From: a virus
IMG/VR virus record: IMGVR_UViG_3300033149_004812
Span: 1-28,805 of that record
Length of the DNA: 28,805 bases
Reading direction: 5' to 3' (one strand)
Positions 5,368-11,120 of the stretch are shown in pieces; within the stretch, counting starts at the first letter, position 1; each line of letters begins with the position of its first letter. Made by a program: the position numbers and the translations under genes. The notes under the pieces were generated by a model that searched no databases, had not been told where the DNA came from, and saw only the letters and a program-made list of their open reading frames with translations.

Positions 5368-5780
5368 TTAAACTCCTCATTAAATACATAATCAAACCAA
5401 TCTTCAGGTATATCTGAGGGTTCAGCTAATGTAAGGTTATCATCATTAAACTCTTTTATTCTTTCTTTAATACCCTTTTTTAATTTTTCTTTAATAATTT
5501 CTAAATAACTTTCCATAATAAATCTAACTGAAGGTTGTAAATCTCTGAGTGATCTTTGTTGTATTTCACTAGCAGTAAGAACTTCTATAGGTTCTTCATA
5601 AATTTCCCAATTTGTTGAGTCAATATCAATTAAATCTAATTTTGGGTTACTATCCATATTTTTTCCTTTGATTTTATGTATTATAATTTCATTATTTCCT
5701 AATATTAAATAAAAATTATCGCACCTTTTTACTTTCCTTCCTTCTTTCATCCACTCAACTGCTTGTTTAAAATCTGCCAT
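5364..5780 (-). CDS. DUF2829/Tad2-like protein with helical extension
   Basis: A 138-residue protein. The first 70 or so residues follow the pattern of the DUF2829 group: DFKQAVEWMKEGRKVKR (the family has F-x-x-A...G-K-K-V-x-R), then beta strands FYLILGNNEIIIHK, then DSTNWEIYEEP, equivalent to the DW-x-V/I-x-E closing motif. DUF2829 includes Tad2, which sequesters the signalling nucleotide of the Thoeris defence. The second half (about 70-138) is a charged helical extension not expected in the short family members. Whether this protein binds a nucleotide is untested; many DUF2829 relatives have no known role. It overlaps the following regulator gene by ATGATG coupling. Confidence 0.55.
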   Translation of the reverse strand: MADFKQAVEWMKEGRKVKRCDNFYLILGNNEIIIHKIKGKNMDSNPKLDLIDIDSTNWEIYEEPIEVLTASEIQQRSLRDLQPSVRFIMESYLEIIKEKLKKGIKERIKEFNDDNLTLAEPSDIPEDWFDYVFNEEFK

Positions 5781-5781
5781 T

Positions 5782-6042
5782 TTATTCTAATAACAACCTC
5801 ACCAGTTCAGTCTTATCTTTTCCACTTAATTTAGTGCCTTCAAGAGCATAATCTATTATTTTTTGTTGTTTTGTGGTCTTATCTTCATATTTACTAAAAA
5901 GTACTCTTAATTTATGTACTACTTCTTTACTTGCAACTTCATCAGTTGTTCCCAAAGGATTTTTATTAAATATTTCTTCTATCCAGTTGATACATTGATT
6001 AGCTCCCATATCATTTACATTGATTTTTACTTTCTCTACCAT
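5782..6042 (-). CDS. Unidentified helical protein, 86 aa
   Basis: An 86-residue soluble protein, MVEKVKINVNDMGANQCINW..., with a Cys18 and a predominantly helical pattern (WIEEIFNK, KEVVHKLRVLFSKYE, QQKIIDYALEG, KDKTELVRLLLE). No motif recognised. Two bases separate it from the genes on each side, so it is part of the continuous early operon. Confidence 0.58.
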   Translation of the reverse strand: MVEKVKINVNDMGANQCINWIEEIFNKNPLGTTDEVASKEVVHKLRVLFSKYEDKTTKQQKIIDYALEGTKLSGKDKTELVRLLLE

Positions 6043-6044
6043 TT

Positions 6045-6323
6045 TTATTCTTTTAATTTATAATAACATTTTCCAGGGAAAAAATTTCCACATCCAATTC
6101 TTACTCCTGCTGGTTTTTTATATTTTTCCCACATTCCTTTAGTTCTAAATCCTATAACTAAGTATCCTTCTTGTTTTAATACAGATAAATTATTTTTAAT
6201 TGTACTAACTGCAAAACTTTTGAAGGAATTATGAGTTTTTAATACTTCAGCAGTAACCATTCCTGGTGCTGGTTTAAAGTAATTTATCATAAGTTCTCTA
6301 CAAGTAATAGTTTTAGCAGCCAT
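6045..6323 (-). CDS. Winged-helix protein, 92 aa
   Basis: Starts MAAKTITCRELMINYFKPAP at ATG 6323-6321; a longer frame exists but this start has a GGGGGA ribosome-binding site 5-10 bases upstream and overlaps the SWIM gene by only 11 bases. The pattern is a winged helix: CRELMINYFKPAPGMVTAEVLKTH (first helices), FAVSTIKNNLSVLKQEGYLVI (recognition helix and strand), then a wing GMWEKYKKP. It ends with a Gly/Cys-containing segment (IGCGNFFPGKCYYKL). Likely a DNA-binding regulator. Confidence 0.58.
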   Translation of the reverse strand: MAAKTITCRELMINYFKPAPGMVTAEVLKTHNSFKSFAVSTIKNNLSVLKQEGYLVIGFRTKGMWEKYKKPAGVRIGCGNFFPGKCYYKLKE

Positions 6324-6594
6324 TTTGTCCCCCTGAAACTTCTTTCCAGAAATCATTCTTATTCTTAATCAATAACACTCCTAAAGCATGAGAACAGAGT
6401 TTTCTATCTAGCCCTTTTTTCAGATTAATTTGAGACCATTTACAGCCACAAACTGGACCTCTTTTATTATCCCACTTGATTTTATGTTTATATACATCAT
6501 CCTCAGTAGTTGGTTCGGTAAAATAAGTTCCATTCTTTACTTCAAATTCCATATTAATTGCTTTTTCGATTGTTGCTTCTGAGTATTTATTCAT
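6313..6594 (-). CDS. SWIM-type zinc finger protein, 93 aa
   Basis: A 93-residue protein whose centre is a SWIM zinc finger: Cys49-x-Cys51, about 15 residues, Cys67-x-His69 (VCGCKWSQ ... RKLCSHALGVLL). The following LGVLL helix is also typical. SWIM domains bind DNA or protein and occur in recombination accessory factors such as the Rad51-regulating Shu complex, as well as in transposases and kinases. Here it lies four genes downstream of a Sak3 annealing protein, so a role in recombination or replication is plausible. The whole protein is little more than the finger. Eight bases overlap with the upstream gene and eleven with the downstream one. Confidence 0.75.
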   Translation of the reverse strand: MNKYSEATIEKAINMEFEVKNGTYFTEPTTEDDVYKHKIKWDNKRGPVCGCKWSQINLKKGLDRKLCSHALGVLLIKNKNDFWKEVSGGQNGC

Positions 6595-6910
6595 CTTTTT
6601 CCTCTGGTTTTTCGATTGTATAACCTTGATTTTCTAAAATTTCTTTCATCTTATCTAATCTTTTTTGTTTAATAATTTCTGATTCTTCTCTAGTAATTAA
6701 ATTCTTATTGAATTCAACATCTTCCATATCAACTCCATCTCTCCAATCTTCTATGAAAATTTCTTGAGGAATTGTAGCAGTTCCAAAACATTTATCAGCA
6801 ACATTTACTGTTAATTTAACAATAATCTCTCCCCTTTTTATACTAGGTAGATTTTTATTTATTCTATCAACTTTATTTCTGTTTACGACTAAATATACTA
6901 TTTCTCTCAT
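6587..6910 (-). CDS. Unidentified protein, 107 aa
   Basis: A 107-residue protein: a beta-rich first half (MREIVYLVVNRNKVDR, GEIIVKLTVNVADKCF), an acidic middle (FIEDWRDGVDMEDVEF) and a charged helical end. The pattern IPQEIFIEDW resembles a short strand-helix capping segment, but no family is recognised. Coupled to the upstream gene by an ATGA overlap. Its place between a recombination protein and a SWIM protein suggests a replication accessory role, as inference only. Confidence 0.58.
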   Translation of the reverse strand: MREIVYLVVNRNKVDRINKNLPSIKRGEIIVKLTVNVADKCFGTATIPQEIFIEDWRDGVDMEDVEFNKNLITREESEIIKQKRLDKMKEILENQGYTIEKPEEKDE

Positions 6911-7338
6911 TTTAAATTTACCTTCCTTTTAAGAGTGATCTTTTTAGCTCCCAGCTTAGTAAAATCATCATAATTTTCCATTGATTTAATATAATTCTGA
7001 ACTTTTTTATAATCCAAATCTTGAACCATAAATTCATTTTGCATATTTTTTTCAAAAATATATTTATTTGCTTTTTCCTTATCAAATAATTTACTTGATT
7101 TGAATTCTAAAGTGAATCTATCATTATCTACTGATTCTTCATTAGAAATATTTCTAATTTTTTTATCATATAATTTTTGAACTATATCCAATTCTTTTTT
7201 AATTTGATTCAAATATAAATATACATCAAATAAATTTTCTTCATCATATAGATCCAGGCCTTTAGCCAATTCTCCTAATTGATCAACTATTCTTTCTTTT
7301 TTGATAAATTCTTGAGGAATTAAATTAATTTCTTTCAT
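6907..7338 (-). CDS. Unidentified helical protein next to annealing protein, 143 aa
   Basis: A 143-residue protein with a long helical N-terminal half (residues 10-70, acidic with regular leucines) and a basic C-terminus (DDFTKLGAKKITLKRKVNLK). The layout, a helical region followed by a segment ending in a basic G-A-K-x-x-x-x-K motif, is reminiscent of the Gp157-type proteins that accompany phage annealing proteins, but the match is weak. It overlaps the Sak3 gene stop by ATGA, so both are made together. A partner for annealing is plausible. Confidence 0.55.
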   Translation of the reverse strand: MKEINLIPQEFIKKERIVDQLGELAKGLDLYDEENLFDVYLYLNQIKKELDIVQKLYDKKIRNISNEESVDNDRFTLEFKSSKLFDKEKANKYIFEKNMQNEFMVQDLDYKKVQNYIKSMENYDDFTKLGAKKITLKRKVNLK

Positions 7339-8024
7339 TTCTTACTCTCCTCAGGTAAATCTTCACCAGCATAAATATATAATCCTAATCCATGAAATGC
7401 TAATGCCTTAGTCATACACCTTTTAATTGCTTTATTAATATCGAACACATTTAATTTGATTCCTATAATTGCTTTATTATTAAAATCTAATACTGGATAG
7501 TTTTCAATATGTTCAATTCCTGCAATAGTAACTCCAACTTTAACAAAAGCTCCAATATCATCCATAATAAAAGCAGGAAAACCTTCAGTATTTTCATAAA
7601 CTTTAAATGTTGATTCTGGATAAATACTTTTAACTTCACTCCATGCTTCAGTCCAAGAAACATAATTATATCTTCCTTTTTTTGAAATATTACATTCAAT
7701 ACTGTTTAATGTACTAAATACAGATTCTTTTAATTTTACTTCTGATTTAACCTTTTTAATTTCAGGTTTTTTTACTTCAGGTTTAGAATCATAAGATTTT
7801 AAATTACTTTTTGTAGCAGTTACAGCTTTCTTTTTTGCATAAAGACACATATTGGTCTCATCATTATACATTATATAGTATTCTACTCCTGCTTCCAATC
7901 CTTTAGGATTATATTTTTTTACAGCATCAGTTAATTCAAGTTTTGAAGTTTTTCCATTAGCTTCAACTTCTATTATTTCTGTAGTACTACTTTTACAAAG
8001 TACATTACCTTTAATTTCAGTCAT
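7335..8024 (-). CDS. Sak3/DUF1071 single-strand annealing protein
   Basis: A 229-aa protein whose C-terminal part (about 103-229) matches the DUF1071/Sak3 family of single-strand DNA annealing proteins (Rad52-like superfamily): VFSTLNSIECNISKKGRYNYVSWTEAWSEVKSIYP, read as F-x-x-L-N ... Y-x-S-W-x-x-A-W, then a beta region FPAFIMDDIGAFVKVGVTI, and the signature end FDINKAIKRCMTKALAFHGLGLYIYAGEDLP. Such proteins pair complementary strands during viral recombination and replication. The first 70 or so residues are extra: a small beta-rich segment (NVLCKSSTTEIIEVEANGK ... YYIMYNDETNMCLYAKKK) joined by a Lys/Pro-rich linker, possibly an OB- or SH3-like nucleic-acid-binding module. It is the second gene behind leader copy 3. 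Confidence 0.88.
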   Translation of the reverse strand: MTEIKGNVLCKSSTTEIIEVEANGKTSKLELTDAVKKYNPKGLEAGVEYYIMYNDETNMCLYAKKKAVTATKSNLKSYDSKPEVKKPEIKKVKSEVKLKESVFSTLNSIECNISKKGRYNYVSWTEAWSEVKSIYPESTFKVYENTEGFPAFIMDDIGAFVKVGVTIAGIEHIENYPVLDFNNKAIIGIKLNVFDINKAIKRCMTKALAFHGLGLYIYAGEDLPEESKK

Positions 8025-8025
8025 T

Positions 8026-8163
8026 TTATATTATCCAACTCCCATCCCAAGATACTGCTTTTGTAGCAATATCAGCAGCATAAAATGCTCTACACTTTTC
8101 TTTTCTAGGAGACATTTTTTTTAAAATATCTTCTACACTTTGATAATCTTCATTATTTTCCAT
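8026..8163 (-). CDS. Leader-controlled small protein, 45 aa
   Basis: A 45-residue frame, MENNEDYQSVEDILKKMSPR..., ending SWDGSWII. It is the first gene behind promoter/leader copy 3 and carries the shared opening ATGGAAAA; its stop is just two bases before the Sak3 start codon. It could be a real peptide or mainly a device that couples leader control to the downstream recombination operon. An acidic first half and basic middle are visible; no family recognised. Confidence 0.6.
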   Translation of the reverse strand: MENNEDYQSVEDILKKMSPRKEKCRAFYAADIATKAVSWDGSWII

Positions 8164-8220
8164 AGTTAAACCACCTTGTAATTATTATAAGTTTATAGTT
8201 ATATATAAACCTTTGTATTT
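8164..8220 (-). promoter_or_regulatory. Archaeal-type promoter and 5' leader, copy 3
   Basis: Minus strand: AAATACAAAGG, TATA box TTTATATATAA (8209-8199), spacer, ATTACAAGGTGGTTTAACT, ATG at 8163. TATA centre to ATG is 41 bases. It drives the early operon with the Sak3 protein. The GGTGGTTTAAC block (8175-8165) is perfectly complementary to the candidate antisense RNA. The upstream end overlaps the stop codon of the 316-aa gene. Confidence 0.82.
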
Positions 8221-9169
8221 ATCCTAAATTATTTAGGAAATTCATACCTTCATTAAATATTTTATCTTTTTCAACTTGATTAATATTTACTCCTTGCATT
8301 ATTAATAATTCTCTATGACCTCTAACATTTAATTCTTTTTCATGCTCTAATTTAATCTTTTCTTCTTTTTTTGATATTTTGAATTGACTCTTGCCTTCAG
8401 AATTAGTAAATGTTTGATTATCTTTAACAACAAATTCAGTTAAGTTAGAAATTTCTGCTGAATTTAAATTAGAATAAATTCCATTATAACATTTCTTTTT
8501 ATTTTTTAATTCTTCTTTAACTTCCTGGATCAACATTAATTCAGAATTTTTATCATTCAAAACAAGATCAGTTCCAGTTGATTGGGACATTTTTACTTGT
8601 TTTACTGCAACTAATAGATCTATCTTTTTTTTAGTATCTTTTTCAATTATATCTCCATTCGGAAATTTAACTATTCTAAAATAATTATCTTTTTCTTCTG
8701 AGATTATTTTTTGTTTTACTGTTCTAAAACTTTTACTCCATTTCATTAATTGTTGGACTAAATCATATAGTCCTTGATTTGCTCCAATATTTTTTAGAAT
8801 ATTTGTTACAATTTTTTTCCATTTAGTTTTTCCAGCTGGAGTAATTATATATACTTTAGGATTTTGAGAATAAATTTTTGTAAAATCTGGAGTTATACTC
8901 ATTATTGCTTCTTGCATATTACTTGATAATTCACTTAATAATCTAAAACTTACCAATCCTAATTCATTTAATTTCTCAGCATATTTCTGGATCTGGCCCT
9001 TAGTTAAATTATGTTGTTTTATTAATTGCCAATCAAAAGCAAAATCATTGAAATGTAATGTCAGAAACATTTTAGAACATTGAAAATCTTTTGTAATATC
9101 ATCAATGGACCAGAGTTTATTCTTTTCATGTTTGAACTGTTGAAATTTTCTTGTTTTATAAAAGCTCAT
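8219..9169 (-). CDS. Winged-helix protein, possible replication initiator, 316 aa
   Basis: I start it at MSFYKTRKFQQFKHEK (ATG 9169); eight more codons are open but would lengthen the overlap with the previous gene. An N-terminal region of about 120 residues looks like one or two winged helices: LWSIDDITKDFQCS, then LIKQHNLTKGQIQKYAEKLN and ELGLVSFRLL, followed by a wing VYIITPAGKTKW. The rest is long, charged and probably helical (Lys/Glu-rich 190-300). Family not recognised. The gene follows the candidate origin region and another small winged-helix-like gene, the usual place for a replication initiator or master regulator, but no helicase or nuclease motif is present. Confidence 0.5.
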   Translation of the reverse strand: MSFYKTRKFQQFKHEKNKLWSIDDITKDFQCSKMFLTLHFNDFAFDWQLIKQHNLTKGQIQKYAEKLNELGLVSFRLLSELSSNMQEAIMSITPDFTKIYSQNPKVYIITPAGKTKWKKIVTNILKNIGANQGLYDLVQQLMKWSKSFRTVKQKIISEEKDNYFRIVKFPNGDIIEKDTKKKIDLLVAVKQVKMSQSTGTDLVLNDKNSELMLIQEVKEELKNKKKCYNGIYSNLNSAEISNLTEFVVKDNQTFTNSEGKSQFKISKKEEKIKLEHEKELNVRGHRELLIMQGVNINQVEKDKIFNEGMNFLNNLG

Positions 9170-9590
9170 TTTTATAATCCTCATATTCTTCAATTAAATA
9201 ATCTTTAACTATATCTAAATTCAAAAAATCACTTCCCTTTTTAGTTAGTCTGAAAAAATTAGTTTTGTTTGCTATATAATCATTATAAACTTCTGATACT
9301 TGAACAAATATATCTTCTGGAGGTTCAATTATTTCTAAAAAATTATTAGCACACAATACATTTATGAAATGTCTAAAACAACTTGTAGTCATATGTTCCT
9401 TGACCATTCCTTGAATTAAATATCCATTCGTTTGTAAATTAATAAATAATTTTGCAATATTTTCTTTTTGGATCAGTTCTAAATAATAACCAAACTCTTT
9501 ATGTTTTTTACTCAGTAAATTTAATTTTTTACTGCTCCTTTGTCTTTCATCAGATTTGATATGTTCTCTTATAAATTCATTGGATTTCAT
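9156..9590 (-). CDS. Winged-helix-like protein, 144 aa
   Basis: Begins MKSNEFIREHIKSDERQRSS at ATG 9590-9588, preceded at 8 bases by a GGAG ribosome-binding site; a TTG start 12 bases up is less likely. Pattern: basic N-terminus (RQRSSKKLNLLSKKHKE), helices IAKLFINLQTNGYLIQGMVKEH, HFINVLCANNFLEIIEPP (recognition-helix-like, then strand), and a turn NKTNFFRLTKKGSDFL that reads as a wing; FxLTxKGxxFL is common in MarR/archaeal winged-helix proteins. Likely a DNA-binding protein, possibly autoregulating the adjacent intergenic region. Confidence 0.55.
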   Translation of the reverse strand: MKSNEFIREHIKSDERQRSSKKLNLLSKKHKEFGYYLELIQKENIAKLFINLQTNGYLIQGMVKEHMTTSCFRHFINVLCANNFLEIIEPPEDIFVQVSEVYNDYIANKTNFFRLTKKGSDFLNLDIVKDYLIEEYEDYKNELL

Positions 9591-9880
9591 TGTTGTCTCC
9601 AAATTAAAATAAAAATCTTTATAAAGAATAGAATATAGTAATAAGTATCATAGATCCTAATTCTTTCGGAGTTCCCCAACTCCTCAAACTTTTTTTTAAT
9701 TTAATAATAATATTATTATTATCTTTTATAATCTTTTCTATAATTATTAAGTAATGAATATTAAGTTAGTTGTTATGTTGCTGTCGTTAGCATTAGCATA
9801 ACTCTTTTTATATATATATATAATATAAAGCTTATACTCATAAATGTTTTTTTGTATTTTTTAGAATTTTAGAAAATTAG

Positions 9881-9899
9881 TTTATAAAACTATGTATTT
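9881..9899 (-). promoter_or_regulatory. TATA promoter inside the intergenic region
   Basis: Minus strand AAATACATAGTTTTATAAAC, an AAATACA element followed by a TATA box as at 2447-2429. The predicted start is near 9860, well upstream of the 144-aa gene. It could make a long leader for the 9590/9169 genes or an untranslated RNA across the possible origin. Confidence 0.45.
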
Positions 9900-9922
9900 A
9901 TTATGTAATATATAAGAATTTC

Positions 9923-9957
9923 AAAAAGGGGGAAAAGTTTAAAAACCACCTTTTTTT
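9923..9957. terminator. Bidirectional hairpin terminator, end of virion operon
   Basis: Arms AAAAAGG-G-GG (9923-9932) and CC-A-CCTTTTT (9947-9955) form a stem of 9 pairs with one G-A mismatch. On each strand the 3' arm ends in at least five T. On the minus strand this lies about 100 bases past the last virion gene. The A-side arm contains GGTGG on the minus strand, so the plus-strand reading would also be complementary to the three early leaders. Confidence 0.5.
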
Positions 9958-10061
9958 GTTTTAATATCAAATACCCATACAAAAAATGAGTTAGCATATC
10001 ACCCAAAATTAATTGGGTATAAATATATTGTATTTTTATTATTTAAATATTTTTAGTACAA

Positions 10062-10469
10062 CTAACCAAGACCAAATGTTGATAATCCTACTTTTAATAG
10101 ATCCATAAATGTATCAATTTTAATTTTTCCATAAATAAACAATCCTAATGAAGTTAAACCTAGCCCAATCCCAAACACAATCTGTATTAATCTAAACTTT
10201 TTACTATGTTTAATATATTTACTTAACTCTGATGAAATAGTGTCTATTTTTGCTCCTAAATCATTATTCGTAACATTTTCTAATTTGTTTGAAATATCAT
10301 ATTCTTCTTCCTTAGTTTTTAGAAAAGATATATTATTTTTATTTCTCTCATCAATATATTCATCTATATATGAATTAAACTCAGCTTTCTTTGAACTAAT
10401 TAAAGATGTTGCTGCTTTTTTTACTTTGTTAGCATGATATTGCCGTTTGCATTTATTTTTATTTACCAT
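10062..10469 (-). CDS. Coiled-coil membrane protein, 135 aa
   Basis: A 135-residue protein with a basic N-terminus (KNKCKRQYHANKVKKAA), a long helical, probably coiled-coil middle (25-90) and a hydrophobic segment FRLIQIVFGIGLGLTSLGLFIYG (about 93-115) forming one membrane helix, then an amphipathic end FMDLLKVGLSTFGLG. This resembles small phage holin-like or membrane-fusion accessory proteins with a single C-terminal anchor. It is the last gene of the virion operon, where lysis genes often lie, and follows another small membrane protein. No lysis function is proven. Confidence 0.6.
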   Translation of the reverse strand: MVNKNKCKRQYHANKVKKAATSLISSKKAEFNSYIDEYIDERNKNNISFLKTKEEEYDISNKLENVTNNDLGAKIDTISSELSKYIKHSKKFRLIQIVFGIGLGLTSLGLFIYGKIKIDTFMDLLKVGLSTFGLG

Positions 10470-10471
10470 TT

Positions 10472-10810
10472 TTAATCTAAATCAAATATAACATTTCTGT
10501 TGATCCATAAATAATAAGGAGAACTAATTAGTAATACAATATAAAAAATCATAATTATTCCAATTCCTCCCCATCTGAGATTTTTAAAACATCTAGTAAT
10601 TCCCAAAACTAAAAATACCAAATCATACATTATTTTCATTATTAATCTTACAACTTGATTTCTCTCTGCAAATATCATAGAATAATGTACATCATGCTTT
10701 GCTGCAGTAAAATTAATATCTGGCTGTTTTTTAAAAATATGTTTAGTCCAGGTCTTTTGGTATTCAGTACTACCAATATAATTATTATATTTATTAAATT
10801 TGAATTCCAT
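10472..10810 (-). CDS. Phospholipase A2-like motif membrane protein, 112 aa
   Basis: The first 50 residues carry a pattern like the short phospholipase A2 domain of parvovirus VP1: NNYIG (10-13, position of the YxGxG calcium loop, here without the second Gly) and DINFTAAKHDVHY (31-43), fitting D-x-x-A-x-x-H-D-x-x-Y with His39-Asp40 as the catalytic pair. Two membrane helices follow (about 55-75 and 81-103). An enzyme that attacks lipids tethered to the membrane would fit entry or lysis of an archaeal host, whose lipids are ether-linked, so the actual substrate would have to differ. With only the core motif visible, homology is tentative. A leaderless transcript is predicted from the TATA at 10831-10845. 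Confidence 0.5.
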   Translation of the reverse strand: MEFKFNKYNNYIGSTEYQKTWTKHIFKKQPDINFTAAKHDVHYSMIFAERNQVVRLIMKIMYDLVFLVLGITRCFKNLRWGGIGIIMIFYIVLLISSPYYLWINRNVIFDLD

Positions 10811-10830
10811 TTAATATATTATAACAATTA

Positions 10831-10845
10831 TTATTTATATACTTT
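10831..10845 (-). promoter_or_regulatory. TATA promoter of the two membrane-protein genes
   Basis: Minus strand AGTATATAAATAATAA directly after the upstream stop codon. TATA centre to the ATG at 10810 is about 27 bases, so the mRNA would begin at or next to the start codon (leaderless). This would let the membrane proteins be expressed apart from the fibre genes. Confidence 0.5.
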
Positions 10846-10846
10846 A

Positions 10847-11119
10847 TTATTCTGTTGGTGGTTCTTCAATCGGATCAACCATATCATTTAAAGCAGTTTC
10901 TCCAAGTAAATTTCTAATTTGAGAATCATAACTCTCATATTCAAGAGTTACTTTTGTGATGTGATATATTTGAGTTTGGTTTGGTTCATAACCTATACTT
11001 AACCATTCCTCTTGACAATCTCTAATCTCTTTCATTTGTCTCAATAATTGGAATTGTTTTCCAATATTGCCTTTAAATACTCTTTTTAATACTTTTTGAT
11101 AAATATCGTTTGTTGCCAT
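10847..11119 (-). CDS. Unidentified late protein, 90 aa
   Basis: A 90-residue protein, MATNDIYQKVLKRVFKGNIG..., with a helical first part, a beta-like stretch (IYHITKVTLEYESYDSQI) and an acidic Pro-rich tail (VDPIEEPPTE). It immediately follows the fibre gene, one base apart. It may be a fibre chaperone or small virion component; the sequence gives no direct sign. Confidence 0.55.
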   Translation of the reverse strand: MATNDIYQKVLKRVFKGNIGKQFQLLRQMKEIRDCQEEWLSIGYEPNQTQIYHITKVTLEYESYDSQIRNLLGETALNDMVDPIEEPPTE

Positions 11120-11120
11120 T

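Larger units (their letters stand above)
9603..10061. other. Non-coding palindrome-rich region, candidate origin
   Basis: A 459-base gap without a convincing gene. Contents: TATA-like CTTTATAAAG near 9622 in front of the 144-aa gene; hairpin GGAGTT-CCCC-AACTCC (9668-9683) followed on the plus strand by a run of T; a perfect 20-base palindrome of TAA/TTA triplets at 9702-9721; GTTATG...CATAAC arms at 9772-9802 enclosing two TTAGCA units, with a third TTAGCAT at 9991; a long alternating TA tract near 9810-9825; a TATA promoter at 9881-9899; a bidirectional terminator-like hairpin at 9923-9957; and competing hairpins built on ACCCA/TGGGT at 9971-10020. Very AT-rich. The mixture suits an origin of replication plus an operon boundary. 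Confidence 0.45.

Noticed and set aside
7487-7699. A 70-codon minus-strand frame inside the Sak3 gene
   Set aside because: It overlaps entirely with the conserved annealing domain in another frame and has a Leu/Ile-rich composition typical of an out-of-frame reading.
9668-9697. A plus-strand intrinsic terminator (GGAGTT-CCCC-AACTCC plus T-run)
   Set aside because: The hairpin is real but no plus-strand gene or promoter lies to its left, so I list it only as part of the intergenic region.
9773-9841. A 22-codon frame (MSISFILYIYIKRVMLMLTTAT) on the minus strand in the intergenic region
   Set aside because: It lies in a TA-repeat, has no ribosome-binding site and ends inside a hairpin; more likely chance, although a promoter does lie upstream.
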